This document shows, piece after piece, positions 18,195 through 27,331 of a stretch of 64,000 nucleotides of DNA. Position numbers and translations under genes: made by a program. The notes beneath the pieces were generated by a model. The model saw only the letters and a program-made list of their open reading frames with translations. It made no database searches and was not told the origin of the DNA. The DNA comes from Corynebacterium amycolatum SK46. Its GTDB lineage: Bacteria; Actinomycetota; Actinomycetes; Mycobacteriales; Mycobacteriaceae. Within the stretch, counting starts at the first letter, position 1. Every line of letters begins with the position of its first letter. The stretch covers positions 1 through 64,000 of the forward strand of contig NZ_ABZU01000003.1 of assembly GCF_000173655.1 (NCBI RefSeq). Reading direction: 5' to 3'.

Positions 18195-18440
18195 TTAGTT
18201 CTCTCCCTCGGAGTTATCAGATTCGGTCTCTGCCTCGGCAGTGTCCTGATCGGCAGTACCTTTGATGTCGCCAGATGCAAACGCTCAGGATACCGTCAGC
18301 ACTGCCGAGAACGCCCGTCATCTTCCTCAGAACCGGCCAAGGCACTGCCCATCGGCATCAACGTTACCGGCCTTGCCCTTGTTGGTGAAGGTGAACTTCG
18401 CCTTGTCGACGTCCTTGGACTCGCCGTCCCTGCACCATAG
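18195..18440 (-). pseudogene. Decayed duplicate of the clpC 3' end
   Basis: Positions 18352-18430 match clpC positions 21224-21302 with only three differences in 79 bases (read by eye), both on the minus strand. Translated, it begins like the ClpC tail ([19 protein letters not shown]) and then runs into a stop after a frame change. Another frame of the same strand reads an acidic tail ending in SDNSEGEN and a TAA at 18195-18197, next to the ATG of the DUF4236-like gene. The fragment is best explained as the displaced original end of a clpC gene left behind by recombination. Confidence 0.8.
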
Positions 18441-18528
18441 ATGCCTCAATCCGTTATTTGTGACCGCCCCCTAGTGAGCTCATGAAACCGGCCACCGCCA
18501 CAGCGCGCCGAACAATGACGACAGGTAG

Positions 18529-19362
18529 TTAGTGCAAACCGCCCAGGGATGCGAATGGCTCCTCGGCCTGGATGTCGTGCAAGGGCACGCGCACCCAAGG
18601 CGAATCACTGTGTGCGAGCAGCTCGGTGAGCCGTTGCGATTGATCCTTCATCGCAGCGGTGACGTCGGGCTCACCATCACTCGCCCAAATCATTCGACCC
18701 CACCAGAAACTAGCGGCTACGTCAGCCCACGACACGAAGTAGCGCTGCAGCGCCGCCACGGCCTTGTCTGAAATCTGAAGGAACTCTTCTGGAGAAATCC
18801 AACCCAGCTCCGTTGCCGGGCCACCAACGTTATGGATTCGGATTATGTCCCATGCGCGCGTAGTGGTGGGCAGTGCCGGGGCCGCTGCTTTGGCAAAGCC
18901 CTCCGAGCGCAACATCCTTACGAGGTAGCGGAACTTACGTTCACCACGACGCGGATCCGCGCCTTGGGCAGTAAAGAAGTCTTTGATGAAATCGACCTTT
19001 TCCTCCACTTCCGCATCTAGCTCGCGCTCGGGGACGTCCTTCACGGCGTATGCGAGGGGTAAAACCAGGTCATCTTCCACGTGCTGGCCACCTTCGAGCA
19101 GAGCATCAATAACCTGATACGCTTCCTGTGCACCAGTGACCCCCCAGTTTTGCTCGAGAGATGTTTTGTAGTACTTGGCTGCCCTTGCGTTGATGGCCTC
19201 AACCCCTAGCGGGGTCGCAAACGCCTTATTGCTCTTGTACACCATTCCCCAAGAGTGGCGGCGCACCTCATCTTTGCTCGGCGCCGGTTCCGGCCATGGG
19301 AACTTTGTAAGGCGGTAGATCCAAGTATCATCAAACTTTGCTGGCGTGAACGTAGGGCTCAT
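18529..19362 (-). CDS. DUF1266-like protein
   Basis: 277 residues, soluble, no signal peptide. The C-terminal third holds the features I associate with DUF1266: TRAWDIIRIHNVGG, then GWISPEEFLQISDKAVAALQRYFVSWADVAASFWWGRMIW, with spaced aromatic residues and Ser-Trp. The N-terminal part has a conserved-looking WGMVYKSNKAF. Members are found in many bacteria near toxins and signalling genes, but no activity is established. It lies inside the segment bounded by the two copies of the clpC end and is divergent from the next two genes. Confidence 0.65.
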   Translation of the reverse strand: MSPTFTPAKFDDTWIYRLTKFPWPEPAPSKDEVRRHSWGMVYKSNKAFATPLGVEAINARAAKYYKTSLEQNWGVTGAQEAYQVIDALLEGGQHVEDDLVLPLAYAVKDVPERELDAEVEEKVDFIKDFFTAQGADPRRGERKFRYLVRMLRSEGFAKAAAPALPTTTRAWDIIRIHNVGGPATELGWISPEEFLQISDKAVAALQRYFVSWADVAASFWWGRMIWASDGEPDVTAAMKDQSQRLTELLAHSDSPWVRVPLHDIQAEEPFASLGGLH

Positions 19363-19492
19363 ATCCTCACAAAGTACCGAGGTTTCGGGGTTGAGTCAGT
19401 GTTACTTCACACACCACCCCAACCCTGGGGTGATTTATGTCATAGCACTGAACCTCAGGCGCGGTTTTTATTGTGTTGCTAGTCTCGTGTGC

Positions 19493-20056
19493 ATGACAGG
19501 ATCCCAGATTACATTGACCGACCGGCCAGATCTCGGTGCCGCACTTGAACGTGCCGGTAATTCCGGGATTGTGCGCACTGCCGCCGTCGCTGTTGTAGAA
19601 GGCCTTGGTGTCGACGAGATTGTGCTCGAGGCCGCCGCTACAAAAACCAGTGGAGTAGATGGCGCAGCGTTCGTCACCAACCGAAGAATTCTCGTGACCG
19701 CCAACAAGAAAGATCCGTCTCAATTCGAGTTCCTTGAACTCGACAACCTCGCCAATGTAATTGTTCTGCCTTACAAGGGCGGCTGGGCCGTCGTGGCCCA
19801 GCTCTACAACACATATAAAGTGTGGAGCGGTTTCACAGAAAAGGCTGCGAAACGTGTGCAATTTGCCGCCCAGTGGGCTCTGACCGCAGGCCGAGAGGCA
19901 CGAACTGAGGCCTCTCGTGCAGTGTCGTCGACAGAGCTTTTTGAGCGATGGAAAGAAAATAAGCACCGTCTCAATCGCAATAGTTTGGAAGAGTTTGTAG
20001 AGTCGATGCGCTCCCTGTATTCCGACATTGATTCACGGTGGTGGACTGAAAAATGA
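19493..20056 (+). CDS. Protein with bacterial PH-like domain
   Basis: 187 residues from ATG 19493; the frame is open to 19346, but that part overlaps the divergent gene and lacks protein-like character. Residues about 50-105 (GAAFVTNRRILVTANKK, then FEFLELDNLANVIVLPYKGGWAVVAQ) have the beta-strand pattern of bacterial PH-like domains. The C-terminal part is helical and charged. The stop overlaps the next ATG (ATGA), so the two genes are translationally coupled. Role unknown; the fold call is tentative. Confidence 0.65.
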   Translation: MTGSQITLTDRPDLGAALERAGNSGIVRTAAVAVVEGLGVDEIVLEAAATKTSGVDGAAFVTNRRILVTANKKDPSQFEFLELDNLANVIVLPYKGGWAVVAQLYNTYKVWSGFTEKAAKRVQFAAQWALTAGREARTEASRAVSSTELFERWKENKHRLNRNSLEEFVESMRSLYSDIDSRWWTEK

Positions 20057-20898
20057 TTCGACTTGCATACCCAGGTTCGCCCGACCGCTTAAATGGGGCA
20101 GAAGACACATCACACATCGAACAAAACCTGGCTATTGCGGAAAATGGCTATCGCCATTACATCAAGCATGGCTCGTTACTAGAAACTGGAGCGTCTCCAG
20201 CAAATACGACTGCCGCCTCAAGGTCGAACGCCAGCGCGGGCACGACAGGTGCCCAGACCCGCGGCGCATCGAAAGGCCTCAGCGTAAAGAAGCAGCTATT
20301 ACTCCTCCCCTTAGTGATAGCGGGCATCGTGGTGCTAGCGATTGCCTACGTTGCAGCTAAAGACGCGCTCTTTAGTGACAAGTCAGACGAGTCCGCTGCT
20401 CCCGCACAGTCCGCCGCTGAAGCACCTGCCGATCCCGGCGCTTCCAACGGTGGCGCTACCGGTGCTACTGGTGGGGATACCGCTGGCGGCCTCACCCCTG
20501 CCGACCACGCACCCGAACCGATTGCTAGTTTCGTGCGGGCCTGCACAGACTATGAAGTGGTGTTTAGCTACTATGGTGCGGATAGCGCCCCTGCCCCACA
20601 GGCAATGGGTACCAACTGTTCCGTGGATACTACGAAGGCTCCCGCCGTTGGTTACGTAGTCTTCACCGATGACCCTGCCGCCACCGCCGCCGTTCGTGAC
20701 GGCAAGCCCGTCTTGGATGCCGTTGAGATTCCGGCAGAATCAACGCGCGGTTCCACATTCAAGGCGCAGAGAGTGGAGTCCCTCATCACAGTTGCGGAAA
20801 TCCTCCCAGAGGACCAGGGAATCGTTGAGTACATGATTAAGAATGATGACCCCGAAGTGGCAAAGAAAGCATTGGTCGACCTCGGCGTGGCCAAGTAG
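20053..20898 (+). CDS. Single-span membrane protein, unknown
   Basis: 281 residues. A soluble N-terminus of about 75 residues, one strong transmembrane helix (residues about 79-102), an Ala/Pro/Gly-rich linker and an extracytoplasmic domain with two cysteines (FVRACTDYEVVFSYY, TNCSVDT). It is coupled by ATGA overlap to the PH-like gene, and the two are probably a functional pair. I do not recognise the extracellular domain. A very strong hairpin ends the operon against the convergent clpC. Confidence 0.7.
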   Translation: MIRLAYPGSPDRLNGAEDTSHIEQNLAIAENGYRHYIKHGSLLETGASPANTTAASRSNASAGTTGAQTRGASKGLSVKKQLLLLPLVIAGIVVLAIAYVAAKDALFSDKSDESAAPAQSAAEAPADPGASNGGATGATGGDTAGGLTPADHAPEPIASFVRACTDYEVVFSYYGADSAPAPQAMGTNCSVDTTKAPAVGYVVFTDDPAATAAVRDGKPVLDAVEIPAESTRGSTFKAQRVESLITVAEILPEDQGIVEYMIKNDDPEVAKKALVDLGVAK

Positions 20899-20941
20899 AA
20901 CTACAACTCTCCGCGCTTTTAGGAAAGACCGCATATAGACA

Positions 20942-20992
20942 CACTGCCGCCCCAGTTCCTCCCATAATGGAGTCGGAACTGGGGCGGCAGTG
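20942..20992. terminator. Bidirectional terminator between the PH-like operon and clpC
   Basis: An 18-bp perfect stem (CACTGCCGCCCCAGTTCC with its complement) around a 15-base loop in the convergent gap. It is GC-rich and probably stops transcription from both sides, though the T runs are short. Confidence 0.8.
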
Positions 20993-21021
20993 TTCGTTGG
21001 TACTGCTAGCGGCTAAACCTC

Positions 21022-23754
21022 TTAGAGCGGCTGGCCAGCACCCGCACCAGCCGGTGGCGGGTTGTGGCCGTCGTCATCGGAGTCCGAACCGGACTCTAGG
21101 TCGGTTCCAGCGGCGGTGGAACCGCCGTCACCCAGTACATCCGGGGTGATGATATCGGGCTCGCTGGTACCAGCGCTGCCGAGAACGTCCTTGCCTTCCT
21201 CGGAGTCATCCAGAGCACCGCCGTCGGCATCGACGTTACCGGCCTTGCCCTTATTGGTGAAGGTGAACTTCGCCTTGTCGACGTCCTTGGACTCGCCATC
21301 CCAGCCTTCGACATCGATGAAGACGGTCTCGCCGAGACCAACCTCACCGTAGAGAATCTTCTCGGAGAGCTGATCCTCAATCTCGCGCTGGATGGTGCGA
21401 CGCAGCGGACGGGCGCCGAGCACCGGATCAAAGCCACGCTTGGCCAGCAGGTTCTTGGCGCGGTCGGAAATCTCCATGGTGATGCGCTTCTCGCCGAGCT
21501 GGTCGCTGACGCGGGTCAGCATCAGGTCGACCATCTGGACAATCTCGGCCTGGCTCAGCTGCTTGAAGACCACAATCTCGTCGATACGGTTCAGGAACTC
21601 CGGACGGAAGTGCTTCTTCAGCTCATCGTGAACTTTGTCCTTCATCCGCTCGTACTTACCGTCTTCATCGGCCTCACCGACACCCGAGAAGCCCATGCCG
21701 ACGGCCTTGGAAATGTCGCTGGTACCGAGGTTCGAGGTGAAGATCAGGACCGTATTCTTGAAGTCCACCACTCGACCCTGCGAGTCGGTCAGACGACCGT
21801 CTTCCAGGACCTGCAGCAAGGTGTTGTAAATCTCCTTGTGGGCCTTCTCAATCTCGTCGAAAAGCACGACGGAGAACGGCTTGCGGCGCACCTTCTCGGT
21901 GAGCTGGCCACCTTCTTCGTAGCCAACGTATCCGGGAGGGGCACCGAAGAGACGCGAAGCGGTGAAGCGGTCGTGGAACTCACCCATATCAATCTGAATG
22001 AGTGCGTCTTCCTCACCAAAGAGGAACTCGGCAAGGGCCTTCGACAGCTCGGTCTTACCAACGCCGGACGGGCCGGCGAAGATGAACGAACCGGACGGAC
22101 GCTTCGGGTCCTTCAGGCCAGCGCGGGTACGACGAATAGCGCGGGAGACAGCACTAACGGCCTCTTCCTGACCGATGATGCGCTTGTGCAGCTCGTCCTC
22201 CATACGCAGCAGACGCGAGGACTCTTCCTCGGTGAGCTTGAACACCGGAATGCCAGTCCAGGAAGCCAGGACCTCCGCAATCTGCTCCTCACCGATCTCA
22301 GCGATGGTGTCGGACTCGCCCGCACGCCACTTCTTCTCGCGCTCGCGGCGCTCTTCACCCAGCTTGCGCTCCTTATCGCGCAGACCAGCTGCCTTCTCGA
22401 AGTCCTGCTCGTCGATGGCGGCTTCCTTCTGGCGACGCACATCGGCAATCTTGGAGTCAATCTCCTGCAGGTCAGCCGGGGCAGTCATGCGCTTGATGCG
22501 CATACGAGCACCGGCCTCGTCAATAAGGTCAACAGCCTTATCCGGCAGGAAGCGGTCGTTGATGTAGCGATCCGAGAGAGTAGCGGCGGCAACCAGCGCC
22601 TTGTCCGAGATGGATACGCGGTGGTGAGCCTCGTACTTATCGCGGACACCACGCAGAATCTCGATAGTGAGATCCACGCTCGGCTCCGGCACGTTCACCG
22701 GCTGGAAACGACGCTCGAGAGCGGCGTCCTTCTCGATGTGCTTACGGTACTCATCCAAAGTGGTAGCACCGATGGTCTGCAGCTCACCGCGAGCCAGCTT
22801 CGGCTTCAGAATCGAGGCCGCGTCAATTGCGCCCTCTGCGGCACCGGCACCGACCAGCGTGTGAATCTCATCAATAAACAGGATGATGTCACCGCGCTGG
22901 TTAATCTCCTTGAGCACCTTCTTCAGACGCTCCTCGAAGTCACCTCGGTAACGGGAGCCCGCAACCAGCGAGCCCAGGTCGAGGGAGTAAAGCTGCTTAT
23001 CCTTCAGCGTCTCCGGCACACGACCGTTGACGATGTCCAGCGCGAGCCCCTCCACAACGGCGGTCTTACCAACGCCCGGCTCACCAATCAGAACAGGGTT
23101 GTTCTTGGTACGACGAGAAAGGACCTGCATAATGCGCTCGATTTCCTTCTCGCGGCCAATGACCGGATCCAGCTTGCCCTCGCGCGCAGCCACGGTCAGG
23201 TTACGACCAAACTGATCGAGCACCAGCGAACCGGACTGGTGGTTACCCTCCTGCACACGAGCGCCGGAAGTAGCACCGACCGGACGCTGCTCCGGAGAAC
23301 CATCGGACTCATCGCCCTGGAAACCGCTGAGCAGCTGAATAACCTGCTGACGTACGCGCGGCAGGTCAGCGCCGAGCTTAACCAGGACCTGAGCGGCAAC
23401 ACCTTCGCCCTCACGAATCAGGCCGAGCAGCAGGTGCTCAGTACCGATGTACTTGTGACCCAGCTGCAGAGCCTCGCGCAGAGAGTACTCCAGCACCTTC
23501 TTTGCACGCGGGGTAAACGGCACGTGACCGCTCGGCGGCTGGGAGCCACGACCAATAATGTCGACTACCTCCGAGCGCACAGCGTCCAGGGAAATACCCA
23601 TGGACTCCAGCGCCTTGGCAGCCACACCGTCGCCTTCACTAATCAAGCCGAGCAGGATGTGCTCCGTGCCGATGTAATTGTGATTGAGCTCGCGTGCCTC
23701 ATCCTGTGCTAGGACGACAACGCGACGTGCTCGGTCCGTAAACCTCTCGAACAT
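21022..23754 (-). CDS. clpC: ATP-dependent Clp protease ATP-binding subunit ClpC
   Basis: 910 residues from ATG 23754. HSP100 unfoldase feeding ClpP. Order: N-terminal Clp-N double repeat ([20 protein letters not shown]), first AAA domain ([27 protein letters not shown]), UVR-type coiled middle ([20 protein letters not shown]), second AAA domain ([27 protein letters not shown]) and the C-terminal D2-small domain. It ends in an unusually long acidic Gly/Asp/Ser-rich tail of about 80 residues, [21 protein letters not shown] near the end. The final ~80 residues are where the duplicated fragment at 18195-18440 matches. lysS, normally close upstream, is 40 kb away. Confidence 0.96.
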   Translation of the reverse strand: MFERFTDRARRVVVLAQDEARELNHNYIGTEHILLGLISEGDGVAAKALESMGISLDAVRSEVVDIIGRGSQPPSGHVPFTPRAKKVLEYSLREALQLGHKYIGTEHLLLGLIREGEGVAAQVLVKLGADLPRVRQQVIQLLSGFQGDESDGSPEQRPVGATSGARVQEGNHQSGSLVLDQFGRNLTVAAREGKLDPVIGREKEIERIMQVLSRRTKNNPVLIGEPGVGKTAVVEGLALDIVNGRVPETLKDKQLYSLDLGSLVAGSRYRGDFEERLKKVLKEINQRGDIILFIDEIHTLVGAGAAEGAIDAASILKPKLARGELQTIGATTLDEYRKHIEKDAALERRFQPVNVPEPSVDLTIEILRGVRDKYEAHHRVSISDKALVAAATLSDRYINDRFLPDKAVDLIDEAGARMRIKRMTAPADLQEIDSKIADVRRQKEAAIDEQDFEKAAGLRDKERKLGEERREREKKWRAGESDTIAEIGEEQIAEVLASWTGIPVFKLTEEESSRLLRMEDELHKRIIGQEEAVSAVSRAIRRTRAGLKDPKRPSGSFIFAGPSGVGKTELSKALAEFLFGEEDALIQIDMGEFHDRFTASRLFGAPPGYVGYEEGGQLTEKVRRKPFSVVLFDEIEKAHKEIYNTLLQVLEDGRLTDSQGRVVDFKNTVLIFTSNLGTSDISKAVGMGFSGVGEADEDGKYERMKDKVHDELKKHFRPEFLNRIDEIVVFKQLSQAEIVQMVDLMLTRVSDQLGEKRITMEISDRAKNLLAKRGFDPVLGARPLRRTIQREIEDQLSEKILYGEVGLGETVFIDVEGWDGESKDVDKAKFTFTNKGKAGNVDADGGALDDSEEGKDVLGSAGTSEPDIITPDVLGDGGSTAAGTDLESGSDSDDDGHNPPPAGAGAGQPL

Positions 23755-23847
23755 CACTGCCCTTTCAAGTGTCTATTTTCGCCGTAATTCAATAAAGGTT
23801 GTTTCACCTAGCTTAAACGCGACGCGACGCAGATTAATCCCTATAGC

Positions 23848-23865
23848 CGTACGCCAGTAGCGAAC
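23848..23865. promoter_or_regulatory. Candidate ClgR operator upstream of clpC
   Basis: TACGCCAGTAGCGAAC fits the CGC-N5-GCG dyad of the corynebacterial ClgR motif (WNNWCGCYNANRGCGWWS as I recall it), with two mismatches. It lies about 95-111 bp upstream of the clpC start. ClgR activates clpC and clpP genes in C. glutamicum. Confidence 0.5.
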
Positions 23866-23908
23866 AGTCTGGTCAGGAGAGGTATCACTGCTCCCACAAC
23901 AGCAAAAG

Positions 23909-23933
23909 CTCCCGGTGGCAATGCCACCGGGAG
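23909..23933 (-). terminator. Hairpin terminator after the secreted-protein gene
   Basis: 12-bp stem CTCCCGGTGGCA paired with TGCCACCGGGAG, followed on the minus strand by CTTTTGCTG. It lies about 75 bp beyond the gene at 24009-24467. Confidence 0.65.
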
Positions 23934-24008
23934 GAAACGAATGTTGGAATGAATTACTCCTGCGCGTTAAGCCCTACGCCAAACAAGAAGGAGTACTCGC
24001 ACGGGATA

Positions 24009-24467
24009 TCAGTCAGTCTCCATAATCTCCCACTCGTATGGAGTCACTTCACCGCGCACCTCATGGTACGGAGAACTGAAGTACAGGGTGCCATTCTTAT
24101 TCAGGACCACAATCCCGTGGAAGCTGTACTTCTTCCCTTCCTTCAGGCGGAATGGCGGACGCGAGGCATCCCAATTCCCGCCGCTCATTCCAGCGTCCCA
24201 GCTTCCAGATGCATCCTCAAGATCAAAGGTGACCAAATTGTGGGCGTTCTCCTTGCTACCCCACTTAGCTGTGGTCTGGCAGCGGAACATGTCCTGATTT
24301 ACCGACCCACCACAGACTACGGTTTCTCCTTCTGTGGAATAGCTGACATAGTCACGGTTGATCTTGGGGTAGTTCGTAGCGGCATCGGCGACGGATGGAT
24401 TGACAACAACAAGCGCAGCGGCGGCAGTGATTGCGGCGGCTACAACGGAAATCTTCTTAGTGAACAT
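24009..24467 (-). CDS. Small secreted protein, unknown
   Basis: 152 residues. A clear Sec signal peptide (MFTKKISVVAAAITAAAA, cleavage probably after ADA near residue 29) is followed by a ~120-residue domain with two cysteines (VVCGGSVNQDMFRCQTTAKWG) and many aromatic residues. No lipobox, no transmembrane span, no cell-wall sorting signal. I do not recognise the family. The promoter region carries two tandem copies of the palindrome GGGAGTTCTCCC at 24504-24529, also present upstream of two other exported proteins in this block, which suggests shared regulation. Confidence 0.7.
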   Translation of the reverse strand: MFTKKISVVAAAITAAAALVVVNPSVADAATNYPKINRDYVSYSTEGETVVCGGSVNQDMFRCQTTAKWGSKENAHNLVTFDLEDASGSWDAGMSGGNWDASRPPFRLKEGKKYSFHGIVVLNKNGTLYFSSPYHEVRGEVTPYEWEIMETD

Positions 24468-24503
24468 GACCTCAGATTAAAAACTCTCGGCCACAAAAGA
24501 AAC

Positions 24504-24529
24504 GGGAGTTCTCCCCGGGGAGTTCTCCC
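24504..24529. promoter_or_regulatory. Two adjacent copies of palindrome GGGAGTTCTCCC
   Basis: Copies at 24504-24515 and 24518-24529, 37-62 bp upstream of the secreted-protein start. The reverse complement, GGGAGAACTCCC, occurs at 32695 and 62762. Likely a tandem operator for an unidentified regulator. Confidence 0.6.
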
Positions 24530-24698
24530 CTGGCCAAACCATGCTGGCCTGCCCAAATCTAGATAGTGGTGCCATCAATCGCACCATGATTTACCCACCT
24601 TTGTCACAGGAACAATGCGGTCAGCCGGCAACGCAACTAGCGCAATGAGGCCAGAGCGCATGACCGCCTGTGACTCACCGAGAACGGAACTCATATCA

Positions 24699-24893
24699 AT
24701 GGCTTTCAAACTATTCAGCTTCCGAAAAACCTTTCGCCCCACCCGCAACTCCCGGGTTACGCTGTCGCGTTCTGGCCTCGGATATTCCTATCGCATGGGG
24801 CCCGTTCGGTGGACGAAGAATGCCCGTGGCGGCCGAACCACCACTGTGAACACGCCAATTAAGGGATTGACTTATCGCAAGTACCGTCGTTAA
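24699..24893 (+). CDS. DUF4236-like microprotein
   Basis: 64 residues from ATG 24699. FRKTFRPTRNSRVTLSRSGLGYS, then GPVRWTKNARGGRTTT, then GLTYRKYRR: the N-terminal FRK, Ser-Arg-Ser-Gly and C-terminal Gly-Leu-x-Tyr pattern of DUF4236. Very basic. Its end overlaps the convergent FHA-like gene by 4 bp. Function unknown. The ribosome binding site is weak (CGGAAC), so the start is uncertain; the open frame extends upstream to 24615. Confidence 0.6.
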   Translation: MAFKLFSFRKTFRPTRNSRVTLSRSGLGYSYRMGPVRWTKNARGGRTTTVNTPIKGLTYRKYRR

Positions 24894-25585
24894 GCGAGCA
24901 GTTTCAAGTCGTCTGCCGTGACCAATCGTGCTTCGATTGCAGCGACGACTACCAGCTGCAGGCGGCTCTTTTGATTAACCCGTTGCCACTCCTTGCTTGA
25001 GACCAGCCCTTTGCTCAAAGCGGATTCAAAAAGTGCGGTGCGGTAATGCTCGACTGCCTTTGCGGTCTTGCCTCCCAGCTTTCGGCCGGCCTCGGCATCG
25101 GTGCACGAAACCATAATGGTGTCGATTCGGCCGCGCAGATAGTCTTCCGCATATGCGGCGATCAGAGCACGCTGGCGCTCCGGCAGCTCCCCAACCGAGA
25201 TAGTTTCTGTCCCGTCAGTTGGCAGCACGACCTTTGCATCGGCGTGCTCAATATCCTGTTTAATCTGAATTTCGTACTGGTCATCTTTGACGGAAAAGCG
25301 GATGAAATACTCCGGGTAGCTCAAATCAAAACGCTGTTGCGGAGCCAGTCGGAATGACCGCGACACCTCCGGAATGTGCACCATTGCAGTCACGTGCTCG
25401 CAGTTATTGAGCAAAAACCACATTCCGGATTCCGCGTACACATACATTGCTACGCGGTGCATGTAGCGATTATCTTCGCCCACCTTGAGATCGGCGTCAC
25501 GCCCGATGGTTAATCCCTCACGCGGATTGGCAACAATCGCATCCCCACACAAATTATCAACCACAAGTGTTGGGAGCGATGTCAC
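24890..25585 (-). CDS. FHA-like domain protein with C-terminal helical (HTH-like) region
   Basis: 231 residues from GTG 25585, chosen because GAAAGG precedes it; an upstream GTG at 25612 would add nine residues. The N-terminal ~100 residues look like an FHA phosphothreonine-binding domain (LTIGRDADL, then YMHRVAMYV and WFLLNNC), though the usual Ser-x-x-His is replaced by Met-His-Arg. The C-terminal part (ELPERQRALIAAYAEDYLRG to AIEARLVTADDLKLLA) resembles the helical region found after FHA domains in many actinobacterial proteins. It is the last gene of a leftward group with the Ser/Thr kinase, so it may read that kinase's phosphothreonine marks (inference). Confidence 0.75.
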   Translation of the reverse strand: MTSLPTLVVDNLCGDAIVANPREGLTIGRDADLKVGEDNRYMHRVAMYVYAESGMWFLLNNCEHVTAMVHIPEVSRSFRLAPQQRFDLSYPEYFIRFSVKDDQYEIQIKQDIEHADAKVVLPTDGTETISVGELPERQRALIAAYAEDYLRGRIDTIMVSCTDAEAGRKLGGKTAKAVEHYRTALFESALSKGLVSSKEWQRVNQKSRLQLVVVAAIEARLVTADDLKLLA

Positions 25586-25735
25586 GTTGACCAGACCTTT
25601 CTCTCGCACCACCAGCCACCAACCGCGAATTAAGCACCTTGCCCAATGCTCCTGAGAAATCGCCCAACGGCGGCTGAAGTGACTGGCATTCAGGATAATT
25701 ATCCGAAATATAACAAATAATCTCGGCGTTATCGC

Positions 25736-27331
25736 TTAATTCGTCGTGGTTTGCATTGCCCACGCCGCCACCGTGTCATAGGCAGCAGGACAAGGATCGC
25801 CTTCGGTCAAAACGACAAATACCGGACGGAGCACTTCGGGACTGGATGGCGCAGAGCTTTCCGCCGGCTGAACCAAGCAATAATTGATCGGCCGTGTTGC
25901 CTCGGAACCTTCGCTGTTCACGGCGTGAAAAGAACCGGACGTCTGTAGGACATCCAACCGGCGACCATCGGGCTCCATTCGCAGTTTCACAACTTCAGAG
26001 CCAGCCGGTTCAGCCACTGAACGGTTCTTGCTCACGGCATCCAGAATTTCACCACGCCATTTGTCATTTTCAGCCTCTGCAATCGGCTTCTTCTCATCAA
26101 TACCGTGGCGAAATGGCAGCAAGAATTCATCCGCTGAAGCAAACTGCGTGGCGTGATATGCAGCACCGTTGAATGTTCCCATGCGCTGGATGCCCTGCCA
26201 GCTCTTCTCGCCGATGGGGACGTCGCTTAACGACGTAAGGGTCCACCGGTCGCCCACCGGAATCCGAGGCCCCTTCGCCAAATCGGGAGCGCGAAGTCGC
26301 ATTGGTTCCGCGGAACCTCCGATAGCTACTGGCTGTGCCAAATGCTTGGCACTAAAGAGACCGCCATCTCCAATGCCACTACGTTCGGCAACAACAATGC
26401 CTCCACCAATAAGACCTAGACATGCCACTACGGAAAACGCTGCAAGAGCTTTCTTCCGGTTCTTCGGATTGCGAACCTCGACCGCACCACCATTTAGCGC
26501 AGCAATGAGATCGCTAATAAACGCATTACAGGATTCGTAGCGTTCATCGGCATCAATAGCCAACGCCTTGGCGAATACCGAATCGACTACCGCACCGAGG
26601 TTGGTAACCGGTCGCTTACCGCAATGCAATTGCCGCGCACTGGCCGCGTCAGTAGCTGGAAAGGCCTTATATCCCTGCAGCAGCTCGAATATCGTGCACG
26701 CAAACGCATACTCGTCACTAGCTGCACTAATGTAACCCTTAGTGAAGATTTCTGGCGCCATATAGGGCAATGAGCCGGCAACACGATTTGTCACGCCAAC
26801 ACTGTCGATTTCAGTGGCGGTTGATACACCGAAATCCACAAGCGTCGCACTTAACACAAGCCCCGACGAATCCCGCTCTACGACGATATTTGATGGTTTT
26901 ACATCACCATGAATCACCGCTGGTTCGTGCTTTGCTAGCCGATCTAGCGCGGTAGCAATCTCCACACCAATCGACATGACTTCGCTCTTATCGAAATTGC
27001 GTGGCGGATACTCGGCCAGCTCAGTGCCCAACGAATTACCGCTGATAAGAGTCATGGTGAACCAGAGCAGATTCCCTGCTCGCCCGCCATCGAACACGGT
27101 CACTACGTTGGGAACGTGAACAGTAGCTGCGATAGAAACCTCGTTCTGGAACAGTGCCTCCATGCGCTTAGAAGCACTGGCCTCTTCCGGCAGTGGGACG
27201 ATTTTCAGTGCTTCGTTTCGGCCCAGTTTGGGATTCCGTACTCGAAAAACCGTCCCCATATTGCCGGCACCGATGAGAGCTTCAACCTCGTAGCCCTCAA
27301 AAATATCGCCTACCTGGGGAAGATCAGTCAT
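25736..27331 (-). CDS. Membrane-anchored Ser/Thr protein kinase
   Basis: 531 residues. A Hanks-type kinase domain spans residues ~14-280: glycine loop GAGNMGTV, Lys 43 in ALKI, catalytic loop HGDVKPSN (Asp 143), DFG 166-168, APE 192-194. It is a non-RD kinase because Gly replaces the Arg before the catalytic Asp. One transmembrane helix (about 296-315) separates it from a ~215-residue extracytoplasmic domain with two cysteines, without PASTA repeats. Its start overlaps the upstream gene by ATGA. Phosphorylation of the neighbouring FHA, Hsp70 or GTPase proteins is a reasonable inference. No PP2C phosphatase is in the block. Confidence 0.92.
   Translation of the reverse strand: MTDLPQVGDIFEGYEVEALIGAGNMGTVFRVRNPKLGRNEALKIVPLPEEASASKRMEALFQNEVSIAATVHVPNVVTVFDGGRAGNLLWFTMTLISGNSLGTELAEYPPRNFDKSEVMSIGVEIATALDRLAKHEPAVIHGDVKPSNIVVERDSSGLVLSATLVDFGVSTATEIDSVGVTNRVAGSLPYMAPEIFTKGYISAASDEYAFACTIFELLQGYKAFPATDAASARQLHCGKRPVTNLGAVVDSVFAKALAIDADERYESCNAFISDLIAALNGGAVEVRNPKNRKKALAAFSVVACLGLIGGGIVVAERSGIGDGGLFSAKHLAQPVAIGGSAEPMRLRAPDLAKGPRIPVGDRWTLTSLSDVPIGEKSWQGIQRMGTFNGAAYHATQFASADEFLLPFRHGIDEKKPIAEAENDKWRGEILDAVSKNRSVAEPAGSEVVKLRMEPDGRRLDVLQTSGSFHAVNSEGSEATRPINYCLVQPAESSAPSSPEVLRPVFVVLTEGDPCPAAYDTVAAWAMQTTTN

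Noticed and set aside
21610-23712. 700-residue open frame on the plus strand opposite clpC
   Set aside because: Exact antisense of the conserved clpC reading frame. No ribosome binding site and no recognisable protein; arises from codon bias in a GC-rich gene.
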